In this document: piece after piece, positions 37,497 through 46,233 of the stretch
Numbering within the stretch: the stretch's first letter is position 1
Layout: the number at the start of each line of letters is the position of its first letter
From: Rhodococcus yunnanensis NBRC 103083
GTDB lineage: Bacteria; Actinomycetota; Actinomycetes; Mycobacteriales; Mycobacteriaceae
DNA: 64,000 nt
NCBI RefSeq assembly: GCF_001895005.1
Contig: NZ_BCXH01000005.1
Coordinates: 302,874-366,873, forward strand
Direction of reading: 5' to 3'
The notes under the pieces: model-generated
What the model saw: only the letters and a program-made list of their open reading frames with translations
Databases searched by the model: none
What the model was told of the DNA's origin: nothing
Position numbers and translations under genes: made by a program

Positions 37497-38569
37497 CAGG
37501 CAGGGGTGTCGGCCAACGAGGCGCCCAGGCGCCGGAGTTGTTGTGTCGCACTGCCGTACGCGAACTCCGCACGCTTGGCGGCCAGGAAGTACCGGTGCAC
37601 GCGATGGTCTCGGTCCAATCCGACACCGCCGTGGACATGAACCAGCGTGTGCGCGACGCGATGGCCTGCATCCGCTGTCCAGAACTTCGCGACGGCCACG
37701 TCCTCGTCCGCGTCGAGCCCCGCCGACAGCGCCCATGCGGCCTTCCACAGCGTCAGCCGTGCACCTTTGACGTCGATGTAGGCGTCGGCGAGGCGTTGGG
37801 CGACGGCTTGAAAGCTGCCGATGGGTTTGCCGAACTGAACGCGTTCGCGGGCGTAGTCCGCGGTGAGCCGTAGCGATTCCTCCAGGACACCGACCTGGTA
37901 CGCGCACGTCAGTACGGTGGCGCGGGCCAGTAGCCATCGCGTCGCATCGGGGTCAGCGAGCCTGCGGCTCACATGGACTGCGGCAGAGTCGAATTCCACC
38001 AGTCCGAGACTGCGATTGTCGACACCGTGCTGGGCCAGCACCGTCACGCCGGGATCGGCGGCACCGACCCAGAACACGCCGTCGGTGGTGCAGACGAGGA
38101 ACGCGTCGGCGACGGGCGCGCTGTCGACGGCTGTCTTGACGCCCGTCAGCGCCCACCCGGTGTCCGTGCGATCCGCTCGCGTCAGCGGATCACACGGATT
38201 CTCCCCGTGTTCCTCTTCCACTGCGAGCGTGGTGATTCCGGCCCACTGTTGCTGCAGTTTGCCGGATCCGAACTCGGCGACGGCAGCAGCGGCCGTCGTG
38301 GTGACCACGAACGGAACCGCGGCGAGACCGCGCCCCAATTCGATGGCGATCGAGCACGCTTCGGCGATGCCGTAACCGTCGCCGCCCATGGATTCAGCGG
38401 TGACGGCGGCAGGAATGCCGGCGGCTTCCAGTGCGTTCCACAGGGTTCGGTCGATCTCTCCCGGATGCGAGTCCAGAGTCTTCTGAACATCGTCGGTGCT
38501 GTACCGGGCGACGAGGTCTCGGGTGAGACCGGCGAGGTCGCGCTGCGCTTCGGTCGTCGTGAAATCCAT
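37496..38569 (-). CDS. fadE27: Acyl-CoA dehydrogenase FadE27-like (ChsE5 subunit)
   Basis: 357 residues with GGAGG five bases before the ATG. Short-type acyl-CoA dehydrogenase fold (FDYARERVQFGKPIGSFQAV equivalents, HVHGGVGLDRDHRVHRYF at the C-terminus). In M. tuberculosis FadE26-FadE27 form a heterotetramer, ChsE4-ChsE5, that desaturates the cholesterol C8 side-chain CoA ester. The pairing and order are conserved here. Confidence 0.88.
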   Translation of the reverse strand: MDFTTTEAQRDLAGLTRDLVARYSTDDVQKTLDSHPGEIDRTLWNALEAAGIPAAVTAESMGGDGYGIAEACSIAIELGRGLAAVPFVVTTTAAAAVAEFGSGKLQQQWAGITTLAVEEEHGENPCDPLTRADRTDTGWALTGVKTAVDSAPVADAFLVCTTDGVFWVGAADPGVTVLAQHGVDNRSLGLVEFDSAAVHVSRRLADPDATRWLLARATVLTCAYQVGVLEESLRLTADYARERVQFGKPIGSFQAVAQRLADAYIDVKGARLTLWKAAWALSAGLDADEDVAVAKFWTADAGHRVAHTLVHVHGGVGLDRDHRVHRYFLAAKRAEFAYGSATQQLRRLGASLADTPA

Positions 38570-38582
38570 CTGTTCCTCCGTC

Positions 38583-39764
38583 TCAGCGGGCCGACGCGGG
38601 CAGGCCGAGGGCCGTCATGGCGATGATGTCGCGCTGTACTTCGTTGGTGCCGCCGCCGAACGTGAGGATCAGGGAGGACCGATGCAGGCGTTCGAGGCGG
38701 CCGTGCAGCTGCGCACCGGGCGAGCCCTGCCGGAGCGTCGCCGACGGTCCGAGGATCTCCATCAGTGTGCGGTAGGCCTCGGTCGCCAGTTCGGTGCCGT
38801 AGACCTTGTTGGCCGACGCGTCCGCAGGTCCCGGGGTGTGATCCTCGGCCGAGGCGATCTCCCAATTGAGTAGTTCGAGGTAGGAGACCTTGGCATGTAC
38901 CCGTGCCAGGGCCATCTGCACCCATTCCTGATCGATGACGCGCGCGCCGACTGGACCTTTTGTGTTCTGCGCCCACTCGCGTGTGTCGCGCAGCGATTTG
39001 ACGAGCGGGCCCGCAGAAGTGAGTGCGACGCGTTCGTGGTTCAGCTGGTTGGTGATGAGCGACCAGCCCCGATTCTCCTCGCCGACGAGTGCGCTCGCGG
39101 GCACACGCACGTCCTGGTAGTAGGTGGCGCTCGTGTCGGGCCCTGCCATCGTGTGTACGGGTGTCCAGGAGAAGCCGTCGGCGTCGGTCGGCACGATGAG
39201 CATGCTGATTCCGCGGTGCTTCGGGGCCGCCGTCGACGTTCTGCACGCGAGCCAGACGTAATCGGCGTACTGGATCAGCGAGGTCCACATCTTCTGGCCG
39301 TTGATGACGAACTCGTCGCCGTCGTGCACCGCCGTCGTGCGAAGAGATGCGAGGTCGGTGCCTGCGCCGGGTTCGGAGTAGCCGATCGAGAAGTGCAGTT
39401 TGCCTGCGGCGATGCGTGGGAGGAAGTACGACTTCTGCTCGTCCGTGCCGAAGGCCATGATCGTGGGGGCGACGCTGTTGATGGTCAGGAACGGCACCGG
39501 TGCGCCTGCGATCGCGGCCTCGTCGGTGAAGATGAGCTGCTCCATCGCCGAACGGGCCTGCCCGCCGAACTCCTCGGGCCACCCGAGCGCGAGCCACCCG
39601 TCCGCTCCCATCTGCTCCACGACATCGCGGTACACGGTGCCTTCGCCGTATTCGCCCGAGGTCGAGGCGAGGGCTTCGCGGCGTTCGGGGGTGATCAGGC
39701 CCGCGAAGTATGCGCGCAGTTCGGCGCGGAGCGCGGCTTGGTCCTCGGTGTAGGTGATTCGCAC
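38583..39764 (-). CDS. fadE26: Acyl-CoA dehydrogenase FadE26-like (ChsE4 subunit)
   Basis: 393 residues, GTG start with GAGG eight bases upstream. Full-length acyl-CoA dehydrogenase: FSIGYSEPGAGTDLASL, KMWTSL, and a C-terminal LILTFGGGTNEVQRDIIA. Partner of FadE27 thirteen bases downstream. Reduced FAD would pass electrons to ETF. A perfect KstR-type site lies 17 bases before the start codon. Confidence 0.9.
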   Translation of the reverse strand: MRITYTEDQAALRAELRAYFAGLITPERREALASTSGEYGEGTVYRDVVEQMGADGWLALGWPEEFGGQARSAMEQLIFTDEAAIAGAPVPFLTINSVAPTIMAFGTDEQKSYFLPRIAAGKLHFSIGYSEPGAGTDLASLRTTAVHDGDEFVINGQKMWTSLIQYADYVWLACRTSTAAPKHRGISMLIVPTDADGFSWTPVHTMAGPDTSATYYQDVRVPASALVGEENRGWSLITNQLNHERVALTSAGPLVKSLRDTREWAQNTKGPVGARVIDQEWVQMALARVHAKVSYLELLNWEIASAEDHTPGPADASANKVYGTELATEAYRTLMEILGPSATLRQGSPGAQLHGRLERLHRSSLILTFGGGTNEVQRDIIAMTALGLPASAR

Positions 39765-39781
39765 TGTGCGCGCCTCATTTC

Positions 39782-39835
39782 TGCAACACGTTTCAGGTCA
39801 TTCGAATCATTGCACACGTGGTGTAACAGGTTCTA
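39782..39835. promoter_or_regulatory. Two KstR-like operators between fadE26 and fdxD
   Basis: TGCAACACGTTTCA (39782-39795) and TGTAACAGGTTCTA (39822-39835) both match TnnAACnnGTTnnA at all eight fixed positions. The first serves the fadE26 direction. The second lies within a possible promoter TGCACA (39811)-N17-TAGTGT (39834) for fdxD and ends 11 bases before its ATG. Confidence 0.85.
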
Positions 39836-39845
39836 GTGTTGCGAC

Positions 39846-40082
39846 ATGGCCACCCGTGAGCGGGCTCCATTCACAGGAAGCGGGGAATCAGCGATGGTCG
39901 AGGTGGATTTCGATCTGTGTGAAGCAAACGGCGTGTGTGTCGGGCTTGCGCCTGACGTCTTCGACCTCGACGACAACGACGAACTGTCGATCTCGACGGC
40001 CGCGGAACTACCCGAGAACAAGGATGCAATCGAGGAGGCGATCGCAGGCTGCCCCAGGGCAGCGCTGCACTGGCGGCAGTAG
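39846..40082 (+). CDS. fdxD: 3Fe-4S-type ferredoxin, FdxD-like
   Basis: 78 residues from the ATG at 39846, whose spacing from the operator equals that of two other genes here and suggests a leaderless message. An internal ATG at 39894 (GGGGAA upstream) would give 62 residues, the usual FdxD length. Three Cys residues are visible (CEANGVC ... GCPRAAL), the pattern of [3Fe-4S] ferredoxins that feed P450s. Rv3503c has the same place between fadE26 and hsd4A. It probably donates electrons to a sterol P450. Confidence 0.82.
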   Translation: MATRERAPFTGSGESAMVEVDFDLCEANGVCVGLAPDVFDLDDNDELSISTAAELPENKDAIEEAIAGCPRAALHWRQ

Positions 40083-40098
40083 CGTGCTTGCCTAGAAT

Positions 40099-40112
40099 AG
40101 GAACACGTTCTA
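40099..40112 (+). promoter_or_regulatory. KstR-like operator before hsd4A
   Basis: AGGAACACGTTCTA matches seven of eight fixed positions of TnnAACnnGTTnnA. It overlaps a likely promoter TTGCCT (40088)-N17-TAGATT (40111). The start codon of hsd4A begins 11 bases after the operator, so the message is probably leaderless. Confidence 0.75.
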
Positions 40113-40122
40113 GATTTACGGC

Positions 40123-41064
40123 GTGAGCGAAGAGCAAGTAGGACTGGACGGACGAGTAGCACTCGTCACCGGCGCTGCATCGGGGCTCGGTCGGGCAGAA
40201 GCCATCGGGCTCGCGCAGTCAGGGGCGAACCTCGTCCTGGGTGACCTGTCCTCGGCCGACGACACCCTCGATCTCGTCAAGCAGACGGGCGTCGATGCCG
40301 TGTTCGTTCCCGGTGATGTGGGAGACCGGTCGACGGCGGATGCGATATTCGCCGCCGCCGAGAGAAAGTTCGGCCGCGTCGACATCGTCGTCAACAATGC
40401 CGGAATCGTCCGAGATCGCATGCTGTTCAACATGTCCGACGAGGACTGGGATGCCGTCATCCGGGTACATCTTCGCGGCCACTTCCTGCTGACCCGCAAC
40501 GCCGGGGCATATTGGCGGGCGGAGTCGAAGAAGATCGGCGCGCCGGTGTACGGGCGGATCGTCAACACCTCCTCCGAGGCCGGACTGCTCGGCCCGGAAG
40601 GGCAGGCGAACTACGGTGCGGCGAAGGCGGGAATCACCGCGTTGACACTGTCCGCGTCCCGCGTACTGTCCCGATACGGTGTGCGCGCCAACGCAATCTG
40701 CCCGCGAGCGCGGACCGCGATGACCGACAGTGTCTTCGGTGACGCGCCGCCCGACGGGATCGATCCGCTCTCGCCGGAGCACGTCGCAACTCTCGTCCGT
40801 TTCCTGGCTTCTCCCGCGTCGCACGAGGTGAACGGACAGGTGTTCATCGTGTACGGCGCGATGGTGGCACTCATGTCCGCGCCCGTCGTCGAACGGCGGT
40901 TCGACGCATCGGGCTGCGCCTGGACGCCGGAAGCGCTCGGTGAGGAACTCGGCAACTACTTCTCGGTCCGTGATCCGTCCCGTACTTTTTCCGCGACCGA
41001 AGCCCTGAAACTCGATGCTCTCGAACTCGATGCCCCGCAGGTCACGGTACGTTCTCCGCTTTGA
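40123..41064 (+). CDS. hsd4A: Short-chain dehydrogenase, Hsd4A-like
   Basis: 313 residues, GTG start. Rossmann motif TGAASGLG, NNAG, catalytic Ser in NTSSEAG and YGAAK. In mycobacteria Hsd4A (Rv3502c) is a bifunctional 17beta-hydroxysteroid/beta-hydroxyacyl-CoA dehydrogenase used in sterol side-chain beta-oxidation. The ~60-residue extension after the SDR core fits that group. It lies directly before yrbE4A as in mycobacteria. Confidence 0.87.
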   Translation: MSEEQVGLDGRVALVTGAASGLGRAEAIGLAQSGANLVLGDLSSADDTLDLVKQTGVDAVFVPGDVGDRSTADAIFAAAERKFGRVDIVVNNAGIVRDRMLFNMSDEDWDAVIRVHLRGHFLLTRNAGAYWRAESKKIGAPVYGRIVNTSSEAGLLGPEGQANYGAAKAGITALTLSASRVLSRYGVRANAICPRARTAMTDSVFGDAPPDGIDPLSPEHVATLVRFLASPASHEVNGQVFIVYGAMVALMSAPVVERRFDASGCAWTPEALGEELGNYFSVRDPSRTFSATEALKLDALELDAPQVTVRSPL

Positions 41065-41265
41065 CCATTCCGGCCCGTCGTCGCGCGGGACGTACGAAGA
41101 TGAAGGTGGCCGGGGTGTTGCTGTGCGGAGTCAAGTCAACAGATACGTGTTTCAGTTTATGTCGACAGAACTGGATCGTGCGCATTGCTACCGAGCGTGT
41201 AATACATTGTGTGTCAACTATTTAAGTGTCGACACTCAGACTGGAGCCGAGATATGGCACCGTTT

Positions 41266-41297
41266 TTGACTAGTGAACGTGTTCTAGTTAATATGAT
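41266..41297 (+). promoter_or_regulatory. mce4 operon promoter with KstR-like operator
   Basis: TTGACT (41266-41271) is followed by the operator-like GTGAACGTGTTCTA (41273-41286, seven of eight positions). Possible -10 sequences are TAATAT (41289) or TATGAT (41292). The operator therefore lies between the hexamers. Upstream, AGTGTCGACACT (41225-41236) is a separate perfect 12-base dyad of unknown use. Confidence 0.7.
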
Positions 41298-41333
41298 CTG
41301 GATCACACGATGTCGCATCCCGAGGGAGGGTTG

Positions 41334-42098
41334 ATGAACGACCTTCTCGTAGTACCGCTTCGCGCGGTCGGTGCGTTCTTCGACATGTCCTGGTACACGT
41401 TGCGGGCAGTGTTCTCGCGGCCGTTCCAACGCCGGGAGTTCGTCGATCAAGCGTGGTTCATCGCACGGGTGTCCATGGTGCCGACCGTCCTCGTGGCGGT
41501 CCCGTTCACCGTGCTGGTCAGTTTCACGATCAACATTCTCCTGCGCGAGATCGGAGCGGCGGATCTCAGCGGCGCGGGCGCGGCGCTCGGAGCCGTCACT
41601 CAGGTCGGGCCGATCGTCACCGTTCTCATCGTCGCGGGCGCAGGTGCCACCGCCATTTGTGCCGACCTCGCCGCCCGCACCATCCGCGAGGAAATCGATG
41701 CGATGCGAGTACTCGGCATCAACCCGATCCACCGTCTCGTCGTGCCGCGAGTACTGGCGTCGACAGTCATTGCTCTGCTGCTCAACGGACTGGTGTGCAC
41801 CATCGGCATCCTCGGTGGATTCGTGTTCTCGGTGTACCTGCAGGGAGTGAACCCCGGATCGTTCGTCAGTGGAATCACCCTGCTGACCGGGTTCGGCGAG
41901 CTCATCGTCTCCCAGGTGAAGGCGGGTCTGTTCGGCATGATCGCCGGACTCGTCGCGTGCTTCCTCGGACTGAACGTCAAAGGTGGTGCCAAGAGTGTCG
42001 GTGACGCCGTGAATCAGACGGTGGTGTTTGCGTTCATGGCACTGTTCGTGGTCAACGTCGTCGTCACGGCGGTCGGCATCAAGCTGACGGCCGGATGA
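41334..42098 (+). CDS. yrbE4A: Mce4 transporter permease YrbE4A
   Basis: 254 residues from the ATG at 41334, chosen for the GGGAGG upstream and the family's N-terminus; an ATG at 41310 is in frame. MlaE-family permease with about five or six helices and the conserved NILLREIGAADLSGAG and TIREEIDAMRVLGI, the cytoplasmic coupling helix. Mce4 imports cholesterol and related sterols; the ATPase (MceG) is not encoded here. Confidence 0.93.
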   Translation: MNDLLVVPLRAVGAFFDMSWYTLRAVFSRPFQRREFVDQAWFIARVSMVPTVLVAVPFTVLVSFTINILLREIGAADLSGAGAALGAVTQVGPIVTVLIVAGAGATAICADLAARTIREEIDAMRVLGINPIHRLVVPRVLASTVIALLLNGLVCTIGILGGFVFSVYLQGVNPGSFVSGITLLTGFGELIVSQVKAGLFGMIAGLVACFLGLNVKGGAKSVGDAVNQTVVFAFMALFVVNVVVTAVGIKLTAG

Positions 42099-42109
42099 GG
42101 AGGCGCTGA

Positions 42110-42961
42110 ATGGCCCTCGCCGCAACAGGTCGATTCCCGCTCACGCGCAGGCGCATCGCAGGCGCGTCGCGCTCGGTCGACCGGTTGGGGGAGCAGGCGA
42201 TCTTCTACCTGCGGGCACTCGCCTCGGTGCCGCGTGCAGCGGTGCACTACAAGAAGGAAACCCTCCGCCTGGTCGCCGAGATCAGCATGGGATCCGGCGC
42301 GCTCGCCGTGATAGGCGGAACAGTCGTCATCGTCGGATTTCTGACGCTGTTCGCAGGTGGAACCATTGCAGTCCAGGGATTTTCGTCTCTGGGGAATATC
42401 GGAGTCGAGGCGCTGACGGGTTTCTTCGCGGCGTTCATCAACGTGCGTATCGCGGCGCCCGTCATCGCGGGAATCGGTCTCGCGGCAACCATCGGCGCAG
42501 GTTCCACCGCACAGCTGGGTGCGATGCGCGTCTCCGAGGAGATCGACGCGCTCGAATCCATGGCGATACCGTCGATTCCGTATCTGGTCAGTACCCGAGT
42601 GTTGGCGGGTATGGTGGCCATCGTTCCGCTGTACTCGCTGGCGGTGATTGCATCGTTCATCGCGAGTCGCTTTGCGACAGTGGTGATCTACGGTCAGTCG
42701 CCCGGTGTGTACGACCACTACTTCGACACGTTTCTGATACCGACCGATATTCTGTGGTCGTTCGCGCAGGCGATCGTGATGGCGCTGGCGGTCATGCTCA
42801 TTCACACCTACTACGGGTACAACGCCAGTGGGGGACCGGTCGGAGTCGGTGTCGCCGTGGGCAACGCAGTCCGTGCGTCGTTGATCGCCGTGGTCACTGT
42901 CACCCTGTTGATCTCGCTTGCCATCTACGGCAGCTCCGGCAACTTCAACCTGTCGGGATAG
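42110..42961 (+). CDS. yrbE4B: Mce4 transporter permease YrbE4B
   Basis: 283 residues with GAGGAGG upstream, 11 bases after yrbE4A. Second MlaE-type permease: AGSTAQLGAMRVSEEIDALESMAIPSI is the conserved coupling region. It pairs with YrbE4A in the inner membrane. The N-terminal ~40 residues are cytoplasmic and basic. Confidence 0.93.
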   Translation: MALAATGRFPLTRRRIAGASRSVDRLGEQAIFYLRALASVPRAAVHYKKETLRLVAEISMGSGALAVIGGTVVIVGFLTLFAGGTIAVQGFSSLGNIGVEALTGFFAAFINVRIAAPVIAGIGLAATIGAGSTAQLGAMRVSEEIDALESMAIPSIPYLVSTRVLAGMVAIVPLYSLAVIASFIASRFATVVIYGQSPGVYDHYFDTFLIPTDILWSFAQAIVMALAVMLIHTYYGYNASGGPVGVGVAVGNAVRASLIAVVTVTLLISLAIYGSSGNFNLSG

Positions 42962-42966
42962 CCGCG

Positions 42967-44115
42967 ATGAAAAAACTTGCCGCCGCGGGCCTCGTACTCG
43001 GCCTCGTCGCCATCGTTGCATTCGCGTTGATGACGTTCGCGGGCCGTTTCACCCCGACGGTTCCGGTCACCGTGGTCTCCGAGCGTGCGGGGCTGGTGAT
43101 GGACCCGCAGGCGAAGGTCAAGCTCCGCGGGGTCGAGGTGGGCCGGGTGGCGTCGATATCGCAGCAGGACGGCATGGCTCATCTGGCGCTCGACATGAAT
43201 CCGTCCGCTCTGTCGATGATTCCGGCCAACGCTGCCGTCGAGATCAAGTCGACGACGGTGTTCGGCTCGAAGTACGTCAATTTCGTTGTCCCACCACAGC
43301 CTTCCAGCGAGAGCCTTCAGCCGGGCGCGGTGCTGTCCGCCGACAGTGTCACCGTCGAGTTCAACACGTTGTTCCAACATCTGTCGGAGGTGTTGCAGAA
43401 GCTCGAGCCCGAGAAACTCAACGCGACGCTCGGAGCGGTGTCCTCGGCGTTGCGTGGGCGCGGCAACGAACTCGGCGAACTGCTCGCCGACACCGATGCC
43501 TACCTGACGACCATGAATCCCAGCCTCCCCGCGCTGCAACGTGATCTGTCCGCCGCCGCGGTGGTCACCAACGTCTACGCGGATGCGACCCCCGACCTCA
43601 TGCGCGTGCTGGACAACGCGACGGCGACGAGCCAGACCATCGTCGCGGAGCAGGCCAACCTCGACCTGTTGCTCATGAACGTCACCGGCCTCGCCGACAC
43701 CGCGAACCGGGTTCTCACCCAGAACGAGAAGCCGGTCGAGACGGCGCTGAGCACGTTGACCGACACCACGACTCTGCTCGACGAGTATTCACCCGAACTT
43801 GCGTGTTTCCTCGTCGGTCTGAACAAGGGACGCTTGGCATTCGGGCCGCTGGCAGGTGCCGGGGACAAGGCCGCCATCTCGCTGAGTTCGAGCTTCCTGC
43901 TCGGTGACCCGGCCTACACCGTCGAGAAGGATCTGCCCAAGGTCGCGGCGACCGGCGGCCCGAACTGCTACGGGCTACCCGATTTCGATCCGAAGCAGGG
44001 TCCTGCGCCGTTCGTCGTCGCGGACACCGGAGATCGGCCCTACGTACCGGCGACGCAACCAGCGGTCAATGTTCCCACCATCTTCCAGTTCCTTTTCGCA
44101 GGTGCGTGGCCATGA
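42967..44115 (+). CDS. mce4A: Mce-family protein Mce4A
   Basis: 382 residues. ATGAAAAAACTT is the likely start, five bases after the yrbE4B stop. One N-terminal membrane helix (AAAGLVLGLVAIVAFALM), then the ~100-residue MCE/MlaD domain (VKLRGVEVGRVASI, TVFGSKYVNFV), then a long helical region and a Cys-bearing C-terminal part. The helices of Mce subunits form a periplasmic channel for lipid transfer. The stop overlaps mce4B (ATGA). Confidence 0.92.
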   Translation: MKKLAAAGLVLGLVAIVAFALMTFAGRFTPTVPVTVVSERAGLVMDPQAKVKLRGVEVGRVASISQQDGMAHLALDMNPSALSMIPANAAVEIKSTTVFGSKYVNFVVPPQPSSESLQPGAVLSADSVTVEFNTLFQHLSEVLQKLEPEKLNATLGAVSSALRGRGNELGELLADTDAYLTTMNPSLPALQRDLSAAAVVTNVYADATPDLMRVLDNATATSQTIVAEQANLDLLLMNVTGLADTANRVLTQNEKPVETALSTLTDTTTLLDEYSPELACFLVGLNKGRLAFGPLAGAGDKAAISLSSSFLLGDPAYTVEKDLPKVAATGGPNCYGLPDFDPKQGPAPFVVADTGDRPYVPATQPAVNVPTIFQFLFAGAWP

Positions 44116-45131
44116 GAGGCAATACGGTCAAGCTCTCGATCTTCGCGCTCGTCATGGCGTTGATATTCGCGGCGCTGGCGCTCGTGTTCAGCCAGTACAG
44201 ATTCGGCAGCGCCGAGACCTATCATGCGGTGTTCAGCGATGCGTCCGGGTTGAAGTCGGGAGACAAGGTGCGCATTGCGGGCGTCCCCGTCGGGTCGGTG
44301 CACGGGGTTGCCGTCGGTGACGGCAATCTCGCCGAGATCGACTTCGACGTCGATTCGAAGTATCGGCTGCTCACGAGCACCACCGCGACGGTGCGGTACG
44401 AAAACCTGGTCGGGGATCGCTATCTGGAGCTGCTCGAAGGGGCGGGCGGTACCGAGGAACTTGCGGGAGGCGGCACCATCGGCGTCGAACAGACCTCGCC
44501 TGCATTGGACCTGGACCTCCTGCTCGGCGGCTTCAAACCGCTTCTGCGTGGCCTCGATCCGCAACAGATCAACGACTTGTCCGCAGCTCTGCTCCACGTA
44601 CTCCAAGGGCAAGGGGGAACGTTGGTGTCACTGCTCGGTAGCACGAGCTCGTTCACCAACACCCTCGCCGATCGTGACCAGCTCATCGGGGACGTCATCA
44701 CCAACCTCAACACCACCCTCGGCACCATCGATCGACAGGGTCAGCAGTTCGAGACGACGATCGACTCGCTGCAGCAGCTGATCAGTGGGCTGGCGCAGGA
44801 CAGAAACCCGATCGGCGACGCCATCCCCCGGATCGATGGGGCTACCGGGGATCTGGCTGCATTGCTGCAGGCGACACGGCCGGATATTCAGGCGATGATC
44901 GCGCAGGCCGATCGCACTGCGACGCAACTCGATCTGGGCAAGGACAACATCGACGCGGTCCTCACCAGGTTGCCGAGCGATTACAAGAAACTCATCCGAG
45001 TCGGTTCCTACGGCAGCTTCTTCCAGTTCTACCTCTGTTCGAACACCTTCAAGCTCAGCGGACCCGACGGGCGCACCCTGCTCGTCCCGACCGCGAAGCA
45101 GGACACGGGAAGGTGTGCGAGCATACGATGA
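44112..45131 (+). CDS. mce4B: Mce-family protein Mce4B
   Basis: 339 residues, ATG overlapping the mce4A stop (ATGA). Membrane helix LSIFALVMALIFAALALVF, MCE domain (VRIAGVPVGSVHGVAVG, ENLVGDRYLELLEG) and helical region. The C-terminus has a Cys pair (YLCSN, GRCAS) typical of MceB proteins. The stop overlaps mce4C. Confidence 0.92.
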   Translation: MRGNTVKLSIFALVMALIFAALALVFSQYRFGSAETYHAVFSDASGLKSGDKVRIAGVPVGSVHGVAVGDGNLAEIDFDVDSKYRLLTSTTATVRYENLVGDRYLELLEGAGGTEELAGGGTIGVEQTSPALDLDLLLGGFKPLLRGLDPQQINDLSAALLHVLQGQGGTLVSLLGSTSSFTNTLADRDQLIGDVITNLNTTLGTIDRQGQQFETTIDSLQQLISGLAQDRNPIGDAIPRIDGATGDLAALLQATRPDIQAMIAQADRTATQLDLGKDNIDAVLTRLPSDYKKLIRVGSYGSFFQFYLCSNTFKLSGPDGRTLLVPTAKQDTGRCASIR

Positions 45132-46198
45132 CATCCGCAACAGGGGATCGAAGTAGAAACCTGGTTCACGTCGGCATCATCGGCATCGTGCTCGCCGTGT
45201 GCGTCGTACTCGCGACACTGCAGTACGACCGCCTTCCGTTTCTGTCCGGCGGAACCAACTACTCGGCGTTCTTCCTGGATGCGGGCGGGCTGATGGTCGG
45301 CGACGACGTGACGGTATCGGGCGTGACCGTCGGGAAAGTCGAGGATATCGCGCTCGCCGACCAGGAGGTACGCGTCGAATTCACGGTGGCGGAGAACATC
45401 GTGCTCGGCGACGCAACCGGGGTCGACATCAAGACCAATACGATCCTCGGGCGAAAGTCGTTGAAGGTCATGCCCGATGGTTCCGGAGCCATCGACGTAC
45501 ACGACACCGTTCCGTCGAGTCGCACCAACTCCCCGTACTCGCTCACCGACGCACTCGGAGACCTCAGTACCACCGTCTCGGACCTGGACACCGCCCAACT
45601 GGGCGATGCGATGAACGTCGTGTCCGATACGTTCGCCGACACTCCACCGGAACTGGCGACGGCTCTGGCCGGCATCACACGATTGTCCGAGAGCATCAAC
45701 TCCCGAGACGAGACCCTTCAGCAGCTTCTCGAACGCGCCACCAGTGTTACCGGCATCCTCGCCGACCGCAGCGGACAGATCAACCAACTGGTGCTCGACG
45801 GCAACGAGCTGTTCGGCGAGCTCGACCGCAGGCGCACCGCGATCAGCCAACTCATCACCAACATCTCCGCGGTGTCCAGGCAGCTCAGCGCGTTCGTGCA
45901 GGAGAACGATGCTCAGCTCGGTCCGACGCTGGAGAAACTCAACTCGGTCGTGGCTGTGCTGCAGAAGAACAACGACAACATCGCCGCGGCCCTCGACGGC
46001 CTCGGCCCCTACATCAGCGCACTCGGAGAGTCCGTGGCCAGCGGCCCGTTCTTCAACGCCTACATCCAGAACATCCTGCCCAGTTCATGGTGGAAGACCG
46101 TCGTGGACAGCGTCGTCGCGCCCGATCAGCTGCCGCAGACACTGCAGGATCTCCTGCCCAAGAACGCACCTCCCATACTGAAGCCACCGGGGCAGTGA
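45128..46198 (+). CDS. mce4C: Mce-family protein Mce4C
   Basis: 356 residues, ATG overlapping the mce4B stop. Membrane helix VGIIGIVLAVCVVLATL, MCE domain (VTVSGVTVGKVEDIALA, NTILGRKSLKVMPDG), long helical hairpin, C-terminal Pro-rich end. Part of the hexameric-type Mce4 assembly. Confidence 0.92.
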   Translation: MTSATGDRSRNLVHVGIIGIVLAVCVVLATLQYDRLPFLSGGTNYSAFFLDAGGLMVGDDVTVSGVTVGKVEDIALADQEVRVEFTVAENIVLGDATGVDIKTNTILGRKSLKVMPDGSGAIDVHDTVPSSRTNSPYSLTDALGDLSTTVSDLDTAQLGDAMNVVSDTFADTPPELATALAGITRLSESINSRDETLQQLLERATSVTGILADRSGQINQLVLDGNELFGELDRRRTAISQLITNISAVSRQLSAFVQENDAQLGPTLEKLNSVVAVLQKNNDNIAAALDGLGPYISALGESVASGPFFNAYIQNILPSSWWKTVVDSVVAPDQLPQTLQDLLPKNAPPILKPPGQ

Positions 46199-46233
46199 CA
46201 TGAGGAGACCAGGGCGTGACATGAGGAGACCAG
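46195..46233 (+). repeat. Tandem duplication spanning the mce4D start
   Basis: An 18-base unit (GTGACATGAGGAGACCAG) occurs at 46195-46212 and 46216-46233, period 21. It duplicates the mce4D start codon in frame and gives MRRPGRD before a second MRRP. Confidence 0.85.

Noticed and set aside
35886..37937. Extended fadD17 start at 37937
   Set aside because: Would overlap most of fadE27; the ATG overlapping the fadE27 stop matches the family N-terminus.
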